Shown: positions 1 to 6,384 of the stretch, one piece after another | Layout of the letters: every line of letters begins with the position of its first letter | Position numbering within the stretch: position 1 is the first letter of the stretch | Assembly (NCBI GenBank): GCA_001818895.1 | Contig: MHLB01000008.1 | Location: forward strand, 1 to 10,930 | Direction: 5' to 3' | DNA from: Candidatus Liptonbacteria bacterium RIFCSPLOWO2_01_FULL_53_13 | GTDB lineage: Bacteria > Patescibacteriota > Minisyncoccia > UBA6257 > 2-01-FULL-56-20 | DNA: 10,930 nt | Notes under the pieces: generated by a model | What the model was told of the DNA's origin: nothing | Seen by the model: only the letters and a program-made list of their open reading frames with translations | The model's database searches: none | Position numbers and translations under genes: made by a program

Positions 1-1293
1 ATCAATGATTTTCCATGCCACCGTATCGGTGTTAGAAATTTCATTCATCATTTGATTCGTATCATTCCACTCAATACCATCTGCTGATGCGCCCATCATC
101 TCTCCTCCCATAATCATATTATTACCCATCATATTGCCGCCAGACATCTGATGTTCACCGCCTCTATTCTCATTACCTATCATACTTTGCATATTCCCCG
201 TAAGATTTATGGATAGCTTTATCTGCTTATCGAGTTGCTTGCTAAAATATGCTCTGAACGGATCAATACTTTTTATAACCTCGGCATGCGTTTTGAGCAT
301 GGAAAAAGAGTCACCATACGAAGGAGCGGCGATATTTTCCGAAACCACGATGGTACCGAGAGAATTCGTTTTATTCGGAGTTTTATTCTGGAGCGCATAT
401 GATCCAGCTTTATCAAAGAGAACCTCTACTGCCGCGCGTTCAGATGGTCCGAGAATCACGGCATCCACCCATTGATCTTTCTCATATGCGCCGCTATCTC
501 CGCCGACAAGCTTCATTTTCGTGCCAGCGATAGTGAAGTTATACGGTCTTGTATTTGCGGAATTAGTAACATAGAAACGGATAACCTCTCCGCTCTTAGC
601 TTCCAAAGTATAATTTTCTTCGCCATTCACAAGAAATATATTTCCAAACCGACCCATAAGAGTGCGATTGGCTTGTTTTTTATCAAATACAGCAATTTTT
701 CCATCCTCAATCAAGATATCGTCAAGGAAAAGTGGCACCTCGCGGTTAACCGGCGACCAGTAGTCTGCGTCGGTTGGAGTCACTAAATAATTGCCGTATA
801 AACCGAGCTCCTGCGCATAATCTTCCCGAATGTGGGGATGGTACCAATATATTCCCGCGTCAGGAAACTTTATGTTGTAGGTAAATGATTCGCCAACGCC
901 GACTTCTTTTTGCGTTACATCGGGCACGCCGTCAAATTTATTATCCAGCCGTATGCCGTGCGAGTGCATGGTAGTCGGCACATCGGTTTCATTCTTAAAA
1001 TTGAGCGTAATCTCCGCTCCTTGAGAAACCTTGAGGAACGGTCCTGGGATCATGCCGTTATAGGCGAGCATCTTTACTTCGGTATTGCCAATCTCTTTTT
1101 TAACGATGGAAGCGATAAGATTGTATGTATCGCCATTGTTAAGCTCCACCATTTGCGTGGCCCGAGCTTCGGGCATGTCCTGCGTGATTGTTGAAAATGT
1201 CTCGCGAGAGACATTTTTATTTGAAAACAAAAAAACTCCGGCAATCAATATCGCCACGGTGACTATTCCGCCTATGAGCGCCTTATTTTTCAT
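1..1293 (-). CDS. Multicopper oxidase (cupredoxin-type), C-terminal part missing at window edge
   Basis: The reading frame is open to the left edge (431 codons, no stop), so the last cupredoxin domain is outside the window. It starts at ATG 1293-1291, three bases after the DUF302 stop. Residues 5-23 are a hydrophobic signal anchor. Residues 74-175 are a type 3 multicopper oxidase domain with the copper ligand pairs HSHG (H110, H112) and HPH (H152, H154) and the typical GPFLKV and YWYHPH settings. A second cupredoxin-like domain follows. Residues 368-406 are rich in Met, Gly and Asn (nine Met in 39 residues), as in CopA/CueO-type copper-tolerance oxidases. The family oxidises Cu(I) or other substrates outside the membrane using O2; the Met-rich segment makes copper the likeliest substrate. 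The family call is secure, the substrate is inferred. It is the visible last gene of the CsoR-led gene string. Confidence 0.93.
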   Translation of the reverse strand, partial: MKNKALIGGIVTVAILIAGVFLFSNKNVSRETFSTITQDMPEARATQMVELNNGDTYNLIASIVKKEIGNTEVKMLAYNGMIPGPFLKVSQGAEITLNFKNETDVPTTMHSHGIRLDNKFDGVPDVTQKEVGVGESFTYNIKFPDAGIYWYHPHIREDYAQELGLYGNYLVTPTDADYWSPVNREVPLFLDDILIEDGKIAVFDKKQANRTLMGRFGNIFLVNGEENYTLEAKSGEVIRFYVTNSANTRPYNFTIAGTKMKLVGGDSGAYEKDQWVDAVILGPSERAAVEVLFDKAGSYALQNKTPNKTNSLGTIVVSENIAAPSYGDSFSMLKTHAEVIKSIDPFRAYFSKQLDKQIKLSINLTGNMQSMIGNENRGGEHQMSGGNMMGNNMIMGGEMMGASADGIEWNDTNQMMNEISNTDTVAWKIID

Positions 1294-1296
1294 GAG

Positions 1297-1710
1297 TCAT
1301 TTCGCATTATTGATAATGTTTTGAATGATTTGGTCAATTTCTTTCGGCCTCTCGCCCAAATCGGCGTGCGGGAAGAACTGCGGCAGAATAATCGGCCGCA
1401 TGCCGGAAATAAAAGTTTGCTTGCCCGCCGAATCTTTAGCGGAGGCAGGCTCGTCTTTGACGTACACATTTATCTTGCAGGGTAGACAGAGGCCGATTTT
1501 AATATCCTTATTCAGAAACTCGTTGGCAAGCTTTGCATTGCAAAACTCAACAATTTTAAACGGCTTTCTTTCAAAACCCTTCTCGGCTAATGTTTTCTGC
1601 ACATCGTGGACATACAAAACCCGCATGCCGGCTTTGGCAATTTCATCTTGCACGCTTTGAACCGCCGCGTCAAAAGTTTTCGTTGTAGTTGTGGTGTAGT
1701 CAAATTCCAT
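1297..1710 (-). CDS. DUF302 family protein with a CxxC motif
   Basis: A 137-aa soluble protein that fits the DUF302 fold: an N-terminal TFDAAVQSV...AGMRVLYVHDV segment, then the conserved CNAKLANEFL...IGLCLPCKINVYVKD block at residues 57-86. Cysteines at 57, 75 and 78 stand out; C75-L-P-C78 forms a CxxC, where the family more often shows a single Cys before the strand. DUF302 proteins have no settled biochemical role but recur next to copper, mercury and sulfur-handling genes. There is no signal peptide, so it is probably cytosolic and could bind metal or act as a small thiol carrier (inference). The gene ends 3 nt before the multicopper oxidase start, so the two are almost certainly co-transcribed. 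No Shine-Dalgarno is visible; the leader is A/T-rich. Confidence 0.85.
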   Translation of the reverse strand: MEFDYTTTTTKTFDAAVQSVQDEIAKAGMRVLYVHDVQKTLAEKGFERKPFKIVEFCNAKLANEFLNKDIKIGLCLPCKINVYVKDEPASAKDSAGKQTFISGMRPIILPQFFPHADLGERPKEIDQIIQNIINNAK

Positions 1711-1724
1711 AGTTTTGTTTATTT

Positions 1725-1838
1725 TTAATGATTTATTATACTTTTAATCTCGACTCGATGCGCTTTAAGAGCACCGTAGGCGCAGTCGGGTTTTCGTTCA
1801 ACTTCGTTTTTCATTGTTGTGTGATGGTTGTGGTCCAT
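1725..1838 (-). CDS. Possible 37-aa His-rich micro-ORF
   Basis: Between the 359-aa gene and the DUF302 gene there is an open frame of 37 codons beginning ATG GAC CAC AAC CAT CAC and ending in TAA. It starts 5 nt after the upstream stop and ends 14 nt before the DUF302 start, so it fits the tight spacing of the operon. The N-terminus MDHNHHTTM resembles the His-rich leaders of copper ATPases and heavy-metal-binding proteins; one Cys lies near residue 19. No further domain is present. It may be a real metal-binding peptide, the decayed start of a longer metal-transport gene, or chance. No ribosome-binding site is visible and a second in-frame ATG lies at codon 9. Confidence 0.3.
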   Translation of the reverse strand: MDHNHHTTMKNEVERKPDCAYGALKAHRVEIKSIINH

Positions 1839-1843
1839 AGTCT

Positions 1844-2923
1844 TTAATTAATTTTTTGTAATGATAATTTTAAAAGTTCCGATTTGTATTTCCTCGCGCT
1901 TTCCAAATTGGCTTTGCCCCAAAGGCGCGCTAGTTTTATGTCATCCCAATGGATCGCAGATATCTTCTCTTCCATTCTTTTGGCGCAATCAAAAATGAGA
2001 TAATTAAGGCAGATATATAGAGCAAGAACTCTTTTATGCAGATATTGCGAGGGATCGTTTTGATAATCGGCTACTTGCGGAATAAGAAGTTTAGAAATCA
2101 GGTATGGAAAACTTTGCGATTGCGATACGAACGCCATGTTCCATGTTTGGTACAGATCAGCCCATTCTTTCGGTAATGGCGGTCGCAGGCAAATCGTTTT
2201 CTTGTCATCTGACCAACCAGAGAATCCTTCCCCTGTGCGCGGATCGTAATCCTTTGAGCCCGACTTGTTGACGGCTAATATCCATCCAACTTTTGCGTTG
2301 TCCATATTAAATTCAACGATATCGGCAAGGGTTGCTTCTAATATATTGAGAAATACAACTGATCTCCCTGCGTTTTTTGGCACCTTGCCAGTTTTGTAAG
2401 ATTTCAAAATGATATCCTCAATTATCGGTTTTTCTATGGATGTAAGTTTTATTTTACGGAACAGAGTCTCATGCTTAAAACGGCTAATTTTCCTCCTTTC
2501 TTTTTTGAATATTTTTACGCATTTTCCCAGAATTTTCGGATTGTCATGCGTCGCCTTTGTTAAGCGCTCAAGAGCATTTGCATACGCGACCAGATCGGGA
2601 AACAATTGCTCGCCTTCTTTTGCCACCTTAAGAGATAAGCGTTTAAATTTTTCATTTTGCGCTTTTTTAAGAAAATTGACCAAATAAGGATTTTTTTCGG
2701 CAAGCCGTGCAATTTCATCAATGAAATCTTTGCTTTTTTTCTCGGTCATGTCGCAGGGAAGCAACTCTAAAGAAATTTCTTGCAACTCCGGTGTTGCCCA
2801 TTTTTCTTTATCATCAATCAAGTGCAATAATTTATAATGCATGAGCATCCGGTCGCGCATTTTATCCTCATTGAAGCCCTTCAAGGTTTTTTTAATCTCA
2901 TATGTTATTTTTTCTGTAAACAT
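1844..2923 (-). CDS. Unrecognised 359-aa helical cytosolic protein
   Basis: I do not recognise this family. The protein has no signal peptide or membrane segment and looks mainly helical. Residues 1-180 are rich in Lys, Glu and Leu with a very basic stretch at 134-160 (KIFKKERRKISRFK). Residues 185-275 look like a more compact core with a conserved-looking turn DYDPRTGEGFSGW (225-237) and several Trp. Residues 275-359 are helical again. The single ATG choice follows a 29-nt gap after the anchored beta-rich protein. It is the only large soluble protein in the string of membrane proteins, and its DNA is more A/T-rich than the genes upstream (20 of 60 bases are G or C at 2461-2520), which may indicate separate origin. 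A nucleic-acid or protein-interaction role is possible from the basic patch but is not shown. Confidence 0.8.
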   Translation of the reverse strand: MFTEKITYEIKKTLKGFNEDKMRDRMLMHYKLLHLIDDKEKWATPELQEISLELLPCDMTEKKSKDFIDEIARLAEKNPYLVNFLKKAQNEKFKRLSLKVAKEGEQLFPDLVAYANALERLTKATHDNPKILGKCVKIFKKERRKISRFKHETLFRKIKLTSIEKPIIEDIILKSYKTGKVPKNAGRSVVFLNILEATLADIVEFNMDNAKVGWILAVNKSGSKDYDPRTGEGFSGWSDDKKTICLRPPLPKEWADLYQTWNMAFVSQSQSFPYLISKLLIPQVADYQNDPSQYLHKRVLALYICLNYLIFDCAKRMEEKISAIHWDDIKLARLWGKANLESARKYKSELLKLSLQKIN

Positions 2924-2952
2924 AAGTATTCACCAATTTTTATTCTTATAAT

Positions 2953-3435
2953 CTATTTCAAATCCCATTTGAAGGATCGCTCTGAAATGCCGCCGACGTT
3001 TTTGATTTTTAACTCAATGAAAGGCGGCGCCGGATATACCGCTTCAAATACTAACACGCCTTCGCGGTGATGGCCGCCGGGCCCCGGCCCCTCCCATGTA
3101 GTCGGCTGGTATGTGTTGCCCTTATCGTCCATTAAGTATGCCGCCGTAAGCAGATCGTCATCCAAGCTTCCGGAGTGGGTATTCAAGACAATTTCGAACT
3201 TCCATGTCTCTGCCCCTTTGCCAAGCTCAATCGGAGTCACTTTGATCGTTACCGGCAGTTCCTCATTCGTTTGCGTTTCCCAATTGCTCTGCGCCACGCC
3301 AACTGGCGGGTTCCTCTGCTGGCTTGCATCGCTCTCGTTCCGGTTTCCTCCCTGCGGCGGTTCACGCTTAAAAACTCCGAAGTATAGGAGAGTGACAGCA
3401 GCCAGGCCAATTATTATAAGTTGCATGTATCTCAT
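2953..3435 (-). CDS. Membrane-anchored extracellular beta-rich domain protein
   Basis: A 160-aa protein with a single N-terminal membrane anchor (residues 4-21), a disordered, Asn/Gln/Pro-rich linker (24-58) and an outside domain (60-160) built of alternating beta-type segments: PVTIKVTPIEL, WKFEIVLNTHSGSLDDDL, YQPTTWEGPGPGGHHREGVLVF and a closing GGISERSFKWDL. The GPGPGGHHR turn (117-124) with two adjacent His and H87 could bind metal. I recall similar small anchored domains as uncharacterised proteins in metal-related islands, but cannot name a Pfam entry. Its ATG overlaps the upstream stop in an ATGA arrangement, so translation is probably coupled with the CCxH membrane protein. It has no Cys. 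Confidence 0.8.
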   Translation of the reverse strand: MRYMQLIIIGLAAVTLLYFGVFKREPPQGGNRNESDASQQRNPPVGVAQSNWETQTNEELPVTIKVTPIELGKGAETWKFEIVLNTHSGSLDDDLLTAAYLMDDKGNTYQPTTWEGPGPGGHHREGVLVFEAVYPAPPFIELKIKNVGGISERSFKWDLK

Positions 3436-3869
3436 GTGTGTTTAAACTTAAAAATTCTGTTGGTTACATATGCAATACCCGCAAGATTGAATGCCAGTCC
3501 CACCCAAAACAGCTTAGTTTGGTATTGAGCGACGAATGCGACCAAGCCGGTTACTCCAAGGATGGGCGCTAAATTCACTAAATAATGAGCGCAGCAAGAA
3601 ATCATGGCTGCGGTGGACGTCGTACCGGTTACTCCCAAAACCTTGCCGCCGCCTTGACCTGCGTGGATGGCGTTCCTAAGGTAGGTATACAATCCGATCT
3701 GAATGCCGAAACCGAGCGCAAGACCTACGATGAAATACCAAAAATCGGAAAATTGGTCCTGGGCGAAGTTCCAGCCCGATACCAAAGAAAGCACCGCAAA
3801 ATAAATTCCGAGCAAGATACTGCTTGCGAGTATCCCATATAGAATCGGCTTTGTGGTGTTATTGATCAT
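3432..3869 (-). CDS. Four-TM membrane protein with SCCAH motif
   Basis: A 145-aa integral membrane protein with hydrophobic segments at about 9-30, 43-64, 84-114 and 119-138. The striking feature is TTSTAAMISCCAHYLVNLAPILG (84-106), with a vicinal Cys pair C92-C93 and H95 inside or at the edge of the third segment. Vicinal Cys in a membrane helix is the hallmark of mercuric transporters such as MerT, and of thiol-electron carriers; this protein is not an obvious MerT homologue in the rest of its sequence. It is sandwiched in ATGA overlaps on both sides (start 3869 inside the end of the coiled-coil gene, stop 3432 inside the start of the anchored protein), so the three are probably produced together. 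A role in moving a soft metal ion or electrons across the membrane is inferred. Confidence 0.82.
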   Translation of the reverse strand: MINNTTKPILYGILASSILLGIYFAVLSLVSGWNFAQDQFSDFWYFIVGLALGFGIQIGLYTYLRNAIHAGQGGGKVLGVTGTTSTAAMISCCAHYLVNLAPILGVTGLVAFVAQYQTKLFWVGLAFNLAGIAYVTNRIFKFKHT

Positions 3870-4615
3870 GATTGTCTTGCGATATGCGATACAGATTTTG
3901 GGGCTTCCGGCATTTCAAAAAGATATGTATAAAACAACTGCGCTTGATCAACAATCGCCCGCAATGTGGAAATTTCAGCTTCGACGCCATTCTCTCTCTT
4001 TGCAAACATAAAAAAACATGGGACAGGAGCATGCCTGTCAGAGGTAGGAATCACATACAGATTACCAATTTTTACGATTTTGTCCGACACCTGTCGCGCT
4101 TGCAACAATTCGTTATTGCTGATAGTGGATTTAAGAAGAATATATCCTTGAGTAGCGTGGGTGAACTCCTGTTCAGTCCGCCCTGTTGTTGCTTGAATAA
4201 AACGAAACATTCCCCATGAAGAACGGCCAAGCACCGTGACTGCAGTCATCAGTAATTCTTCAAAAATCGCGCGCTTGCCTCTTTTGGTTTCTTTCGGTCG
4301 GTCAAGAAGATCTGTGCTTACCGCACTCAAAAGAGAGAGTTTGCGATTTGCTGAACCGATGTACTGGTACGCGTCATTTAATGCCTTGCTCGAAAACGAA
4401 AATTTGTTTTCCAATTTCTGTTTTTCTTCTTCTTTCTTGCGCAAATCGCGCTGGTGTAACAGATACACAATATAGGCAACGCCGAATAGCGCCGCCGTAA
4501 TCAGTGATTGCGCGTACCGTTCTGGAATATCAAATAGGTGCCCAATACCAAAATGAGGCGCGAGCACGATCAGCGCAAAGAGCAGTATGTAGATTATTTT
4601 TGTAAGTTGAGCCAT
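3866..4615 (-). CDS. Two-TM protein with coiled coil and GAF-like cytoplasmic domain
   Basis: The chosen start is ATG 4615-4613, giving 249 aa beginning MAQLTKIIYIL. A longer frame reaches an ATG at 4705, but that would overlap the methyltransferase gene by about 80 nt and adds non-hydrophobic sequence, so it is rejected. Two membrane segments lie at about 6-25 and 34-53, followed by a charged coiled coil (56-72, HQRDLRKKEEEKQKLENKF) and a mixed alpha/beta domain (105-240) that could be GAF-like. This is the layout of a membrane sensor lacking a kinase or cyclase output. No catalytic motif is visible. Its end overlaps the next start (ATGA), and its own start lies 11 nt after the methyltransferase stop. 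The sensor idea is inference. Confidence 0.75.
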   Translation of the reverse strand: MAQLTKIIYILLFALIVLAPHFGIGHLFDIPERYAQSLITAALFGVAYIVYLLHQRDLRKKEEEKQKLENKFSFSSKALNDAYQYIGSANRKLSLLSAVSTDLLDRPKETKRGKRAIFEELLMTAVTVLGRSSWGMFRFIQATTGRTEQEFTHATQGYILLKSTISNNELLQARQVSDKIVKIGNLYVIPTSDRHAPVPCFFMFAKRENGVEAEISTLRAIVDQAQLFYTYLFEMPEAPKSVSHIARQS

Positions 4616-4626
4616 GAAACTTGATA

Positions 4627-5277
4627 CTAACCGACAATATCCTTTGATACCGGCGATCTTAACCGAGGAATAAACGCATGGGTTTGACGGGCGTATGCAT
4701 TCCATTGTTCGCCGAATTCTTTTTGCGCTTCTTTTTCTTCACTCTTGGCAAGTCGTGTATACATCCAGACCAGTACGGGAAACATGATGAGGGTGAGAAG
4801 CGTTGGCCATTGGAAGAGGAAACCGAGCATGATGAGGATAAACGCAACATACTGCGGGTGGCGGATGCGGGCGTAAGGACCGGTCATCGCAAGCCGGTTG
4901 GCACGCTGCGCCGCATAGAGCACCTTCCAGGCACTGGCGAGAAGCGAGAAACCGTAAATAATCAGAACGTAGCTTACAAGGTGAAACGGGCCGAAATGCG
5001 GGTCCCCGCCCCAGCCAAAGAGATCCTCAAGAAGGTGCCCAGAATTATGCGTGAATGGATCAAGTCCGGGTACCCATTTCGTAAGCCAGCCGGAAAGCAG
5101 GTAAATGGTGAGTGGGAATCCGTACATCTCCGCGAACAGAGCGACGATGAACGCGGAGAATGCGCCAAACGACCGCCAGTCGCGCGCGGTTTTCGGCTTC
5201 GTAAAGCTGAATGCGAACACGATGAAAATCAGCGAATTAATGACGACGAGCGGCCAAAGGCCGTAGGAGTTTCCCAT
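4627..5277 (-). CDS. ICMT-like membrane methyltransferase family protein
   Basis: A 216-aa polytopic membrane protein. The C-terminal half carries the isoprenylcysteine carboxyl methyltransferase / phospholipid methyltransferase signature: TGPYARIRHPQY at 132-143, a hydrophobic hairpin at 144-172, then EEKEAQKEFGEQWNAYARQT at 180-199, whose acidic and Tyr residues complete the S-adenosylmethionine pocket in the family. The N-terminal half adds three or so membrane segments, and residues 79-100 contain several His (HNSGHLLEDL, DPHFGPFHL). Bacterial members are frequent in copper and cobalt resistance loci, but their methyl acceptor is unknown, since bacteria lack prenylated CaaX proteins. The gene starts 9 nt after the DUF2933-like gene ends, so they share an operon. 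Confidence 0.88.
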   Translation of the reverse strand: MGNSYGLWPLVVINSLIFIVFAFSFTKPKTARDWRSFGAFSAFIVALFAEMYGFPLTIYLLSGWLTKWVPGLDPFTHNSGHLLEDLFGWGGDPHFGPFHLVSYVLIIYGFSLLASAWKVLYAAQRANRLAMTGPYARIRHPQYVAFILIMLGFLFQWPTLLTLIMFPVLVWMYTRLAKSEEKEAQKEFGEQWNAYARQTHAFIPRLRSPVSKDIVG

Positions 5278-5286
5278 GACGAGGCG

Positions 5287-5586
5287 TTAATGGCAGCATC
5301 CGCCGTGCTTATGTTCGTTCTTCTTTGCCGCAATCTCTTCGGCGGGGTCGACCGTATCGGGATTTTCATCTCCGTCCTCATCGGCATGCCCTCCGTGTCC
5401 CTTGAACATCATCCAAATGTGCGCGACTACAAAGACACCGATAAGAATTGGCCAAAGGTATCCGCCTGAAGACAATTTACCCCCGCCAAAAAATAGAACT
5501 CCTAACAGAAGGAGGCACGGAATTATCATCCACATCATTCCTTTGTGTCCGCCGTCTTTATCGCTCTCATTATTATGATTGTGCAT
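5287..5586 (-). CDS. DUF2933-like small membrane protein with His/Cys tails
   Basis: A 99-aa protein with two membrane segments (about 16-34 and 42-61) and metal-binding-looking ends: MHNHNNESDKDGGHKG at the start, FKGHGGHADEDGDEN after the second segment, and KKNEHKHGGCCH as the last residues. The body resembles DUF2933 (YWPILIGVFVVAHIWMMFKGHGGH), a small family common next to multicopper oxidases and ICMT-like genes in metal islands. The terminal HxHGGCCH is an apparent soft-metal site. It is 10 nt downstream of the 87-aa gene and 9 nt upstream of the methyltransferase. A role as a membrane metal chelator or chaperone is inferred from composition only. Confidence 0.8.
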   Translation of the reverse strand: MHNHNNESDKDGGHKGMMWMIIPCLLLLGVLFFGGGKLSSGGYLWPILIGVFVVAHIWMMFKGHGGHADEDGDENPDTVDPAEEIAAKKNEHKHGGCCH

Positions 5587-5596
5587 AAATTTTTAA

Positions 5597-5860
5597 TTAT
5601 TTGTTAACAAGACTTGAATTGTGCATCCACGCGAAATAGAAGGCGAAAATCCAAGCAAAAACGAACATATAGAATGCACCGAGAATGAAACTGCCAAAGC
5701 TGATCCATGTAAAGCCGGGAAGCGTCTCAAAAAGCGTGTGATGAAGCTCAATGCCTTGAGCGCTACGAAGTGGTAGAAATCCGCCCAACACGCAAAGAAC
5801 GTATGCTACCTCGGCCCCAAGAGCACATTTCCAGCCGTATTTTTTAAGTGATAGTTGCAT
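5597..5860 (-). CDS. Small membrane protein (DUF5676-like)
   Basis: An 87-aa protein with one hydrophobic stretch at about 12-30 and a longer one at 50-79 that could form one or two helices, ending AWMHNSSLVNK. The second half (SFGSFILGAFYMFVFAWIF...AWMHN) resembles the DUF5676 pattern in which a Gly-rich helix ends in AWLYN, though the match is by eye. The loop HHTLF (about 40-44) carries two adjacent His. Function is unknown for such proteins; its place between the 73-aa and DUF2933-like genes suggests a part in the same envelope response. No Shine-Dalgarno is visible upstream. Confidence 0.7.
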   Translation of the reverse strand: MQLSLKKYGWKCALGAEVAYVLCVLGGFLPLRSAQGIELHHTLFETLPGFTWISFGSFILGAFYMFVFAWIFAFYFAWMHNSSLVNK

Positions 5861-5877
5861 ATATTTTGATTAATTGA

Positions 5878-6099
5878 TTAAACGATTTCTCCGCGCTTCT
5901 CAAGCATCATGTGGTGAATTGTCGCAAGCTGGACCCAAATCGCAACGAGGATAAGAATTCCGGCGCAGAGCAGAGCGTCGACCTTTGTAATTCCGAACAC
6001 AAGATTGTCCGACCCTCCAAGAATGGCACCTGCAAATACAACGACTCCAACAAAACCTGCGATGACACTAACAACGTGCATTAATTTTGATGGTTTCAT
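5878..6099 (-). CDS. Small two-TM membrane protein, unknown
   Basis: A 73-aa protein with two clear membrane helices (about 8-28 and 41-60) joined by a short loop, and a short tail with TIHHMMLEKRGEIV. I do not recognise the family. The adjacent His-His-Met-Met at the end of helix 2 could be a metal contact but may be chance. The start is the only ATG before helix 1 and sits 42 nt after the SHOCT gene, the largest gap in the left gene string. It ends 17 nt before the 87-aa gene. Confidence 0.68.
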   Translation of the reverse strand: MKPSKLMHVVSVIAGFVGVVVFAGAILGGSDNLVFGITKVDALLCAGILILVAIWVQLATIHHMMLEKRGEIV

Positions 6100-6141
6100 G
6101 TTTTTGTATTGATTGGTTATTAAGAGTGTTTGGCATGGATA

Positions 6142-6378
6142 CTACGAATTTGTTATGTCTTTTTTCTTTTCCTCAAATTCTTTTTTATCAATTTCGCCCT
6201 TTGCGTATCGTTCCTTAAGGATGTCTGCGGCTGATTTTGAACTTGATTTTCCTGATTCATTTCCTTGGAATCCTTTGATCGCCAATATGATAAACAGAAG
6301 AATCGCAATCCAAAAGATCAGCATCATTATTCCTCCGAATCCCCACCCGAACATATCGCCATAATATAAACTGTTCAT
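6142..6378 (-). CDS. SHOCT-domain small membrane protein
   Basis: A 78-aa protein with one strong membrane segment (about 15-35, IMMLIFWIAILLFIILAI), a Ser/Lys-rich linker (40-49) and a C-terminal SHOCT domain (50-74: ADILKERYAKGEIDKKEFEEKKKDI). SHOCT is a short helical pair found at the ends of many bacterial proteins and thought to mediate oligomerisation; TM-SHOCT proteins of this kind are regular companions of copper ATPases and multicopper oxidases. The start lies 6 nt after the repressor's stop codon, so both are surely on one transcript. Confidence 0.85.
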   Translation of the reverse strand: MNSLYYGDMFGWGFGGIMMLIFWIAILLFIILAIKGFQGNESGKSSSKSAADILKERYAKGEIDKKEFEEKKKDITNS

Positions 6379-6384
6379 GTGATA

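Noticed and set aside
31-40. GTTAGAAATT within the multicopper oxidase as another copy of the repeat at 7281
   Set aside because: Only ten A/T-rich bases match, the CCCC part is missing, and the site codes for normal protein sequence.
1746-1800. tRNA gene
   Set aside because: The hairpin and G/C-rich patch gave this impression, but there is no T-arm consensus, no anticodon arm and no matching acceptor stem.
4616-4705. Thirty extra N-terminal residues on the coiled-coil membrane protein
   Set aside because: They would overlap the methyltransferase gene and place a non-hydrophobic leader before the first helix; ATG 4615 fits the 11-nt gap.
4678-5469. A 263-codon open frame on the plus strand, opposite the methyltransferase and DUF2933-like genes
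   Set aside because: Its product is a charged, low-complexity sequence without any recognisable domain, while the minus-strand frames carry clear motifs; long antisense frames are common opposite G/C-rich genes.
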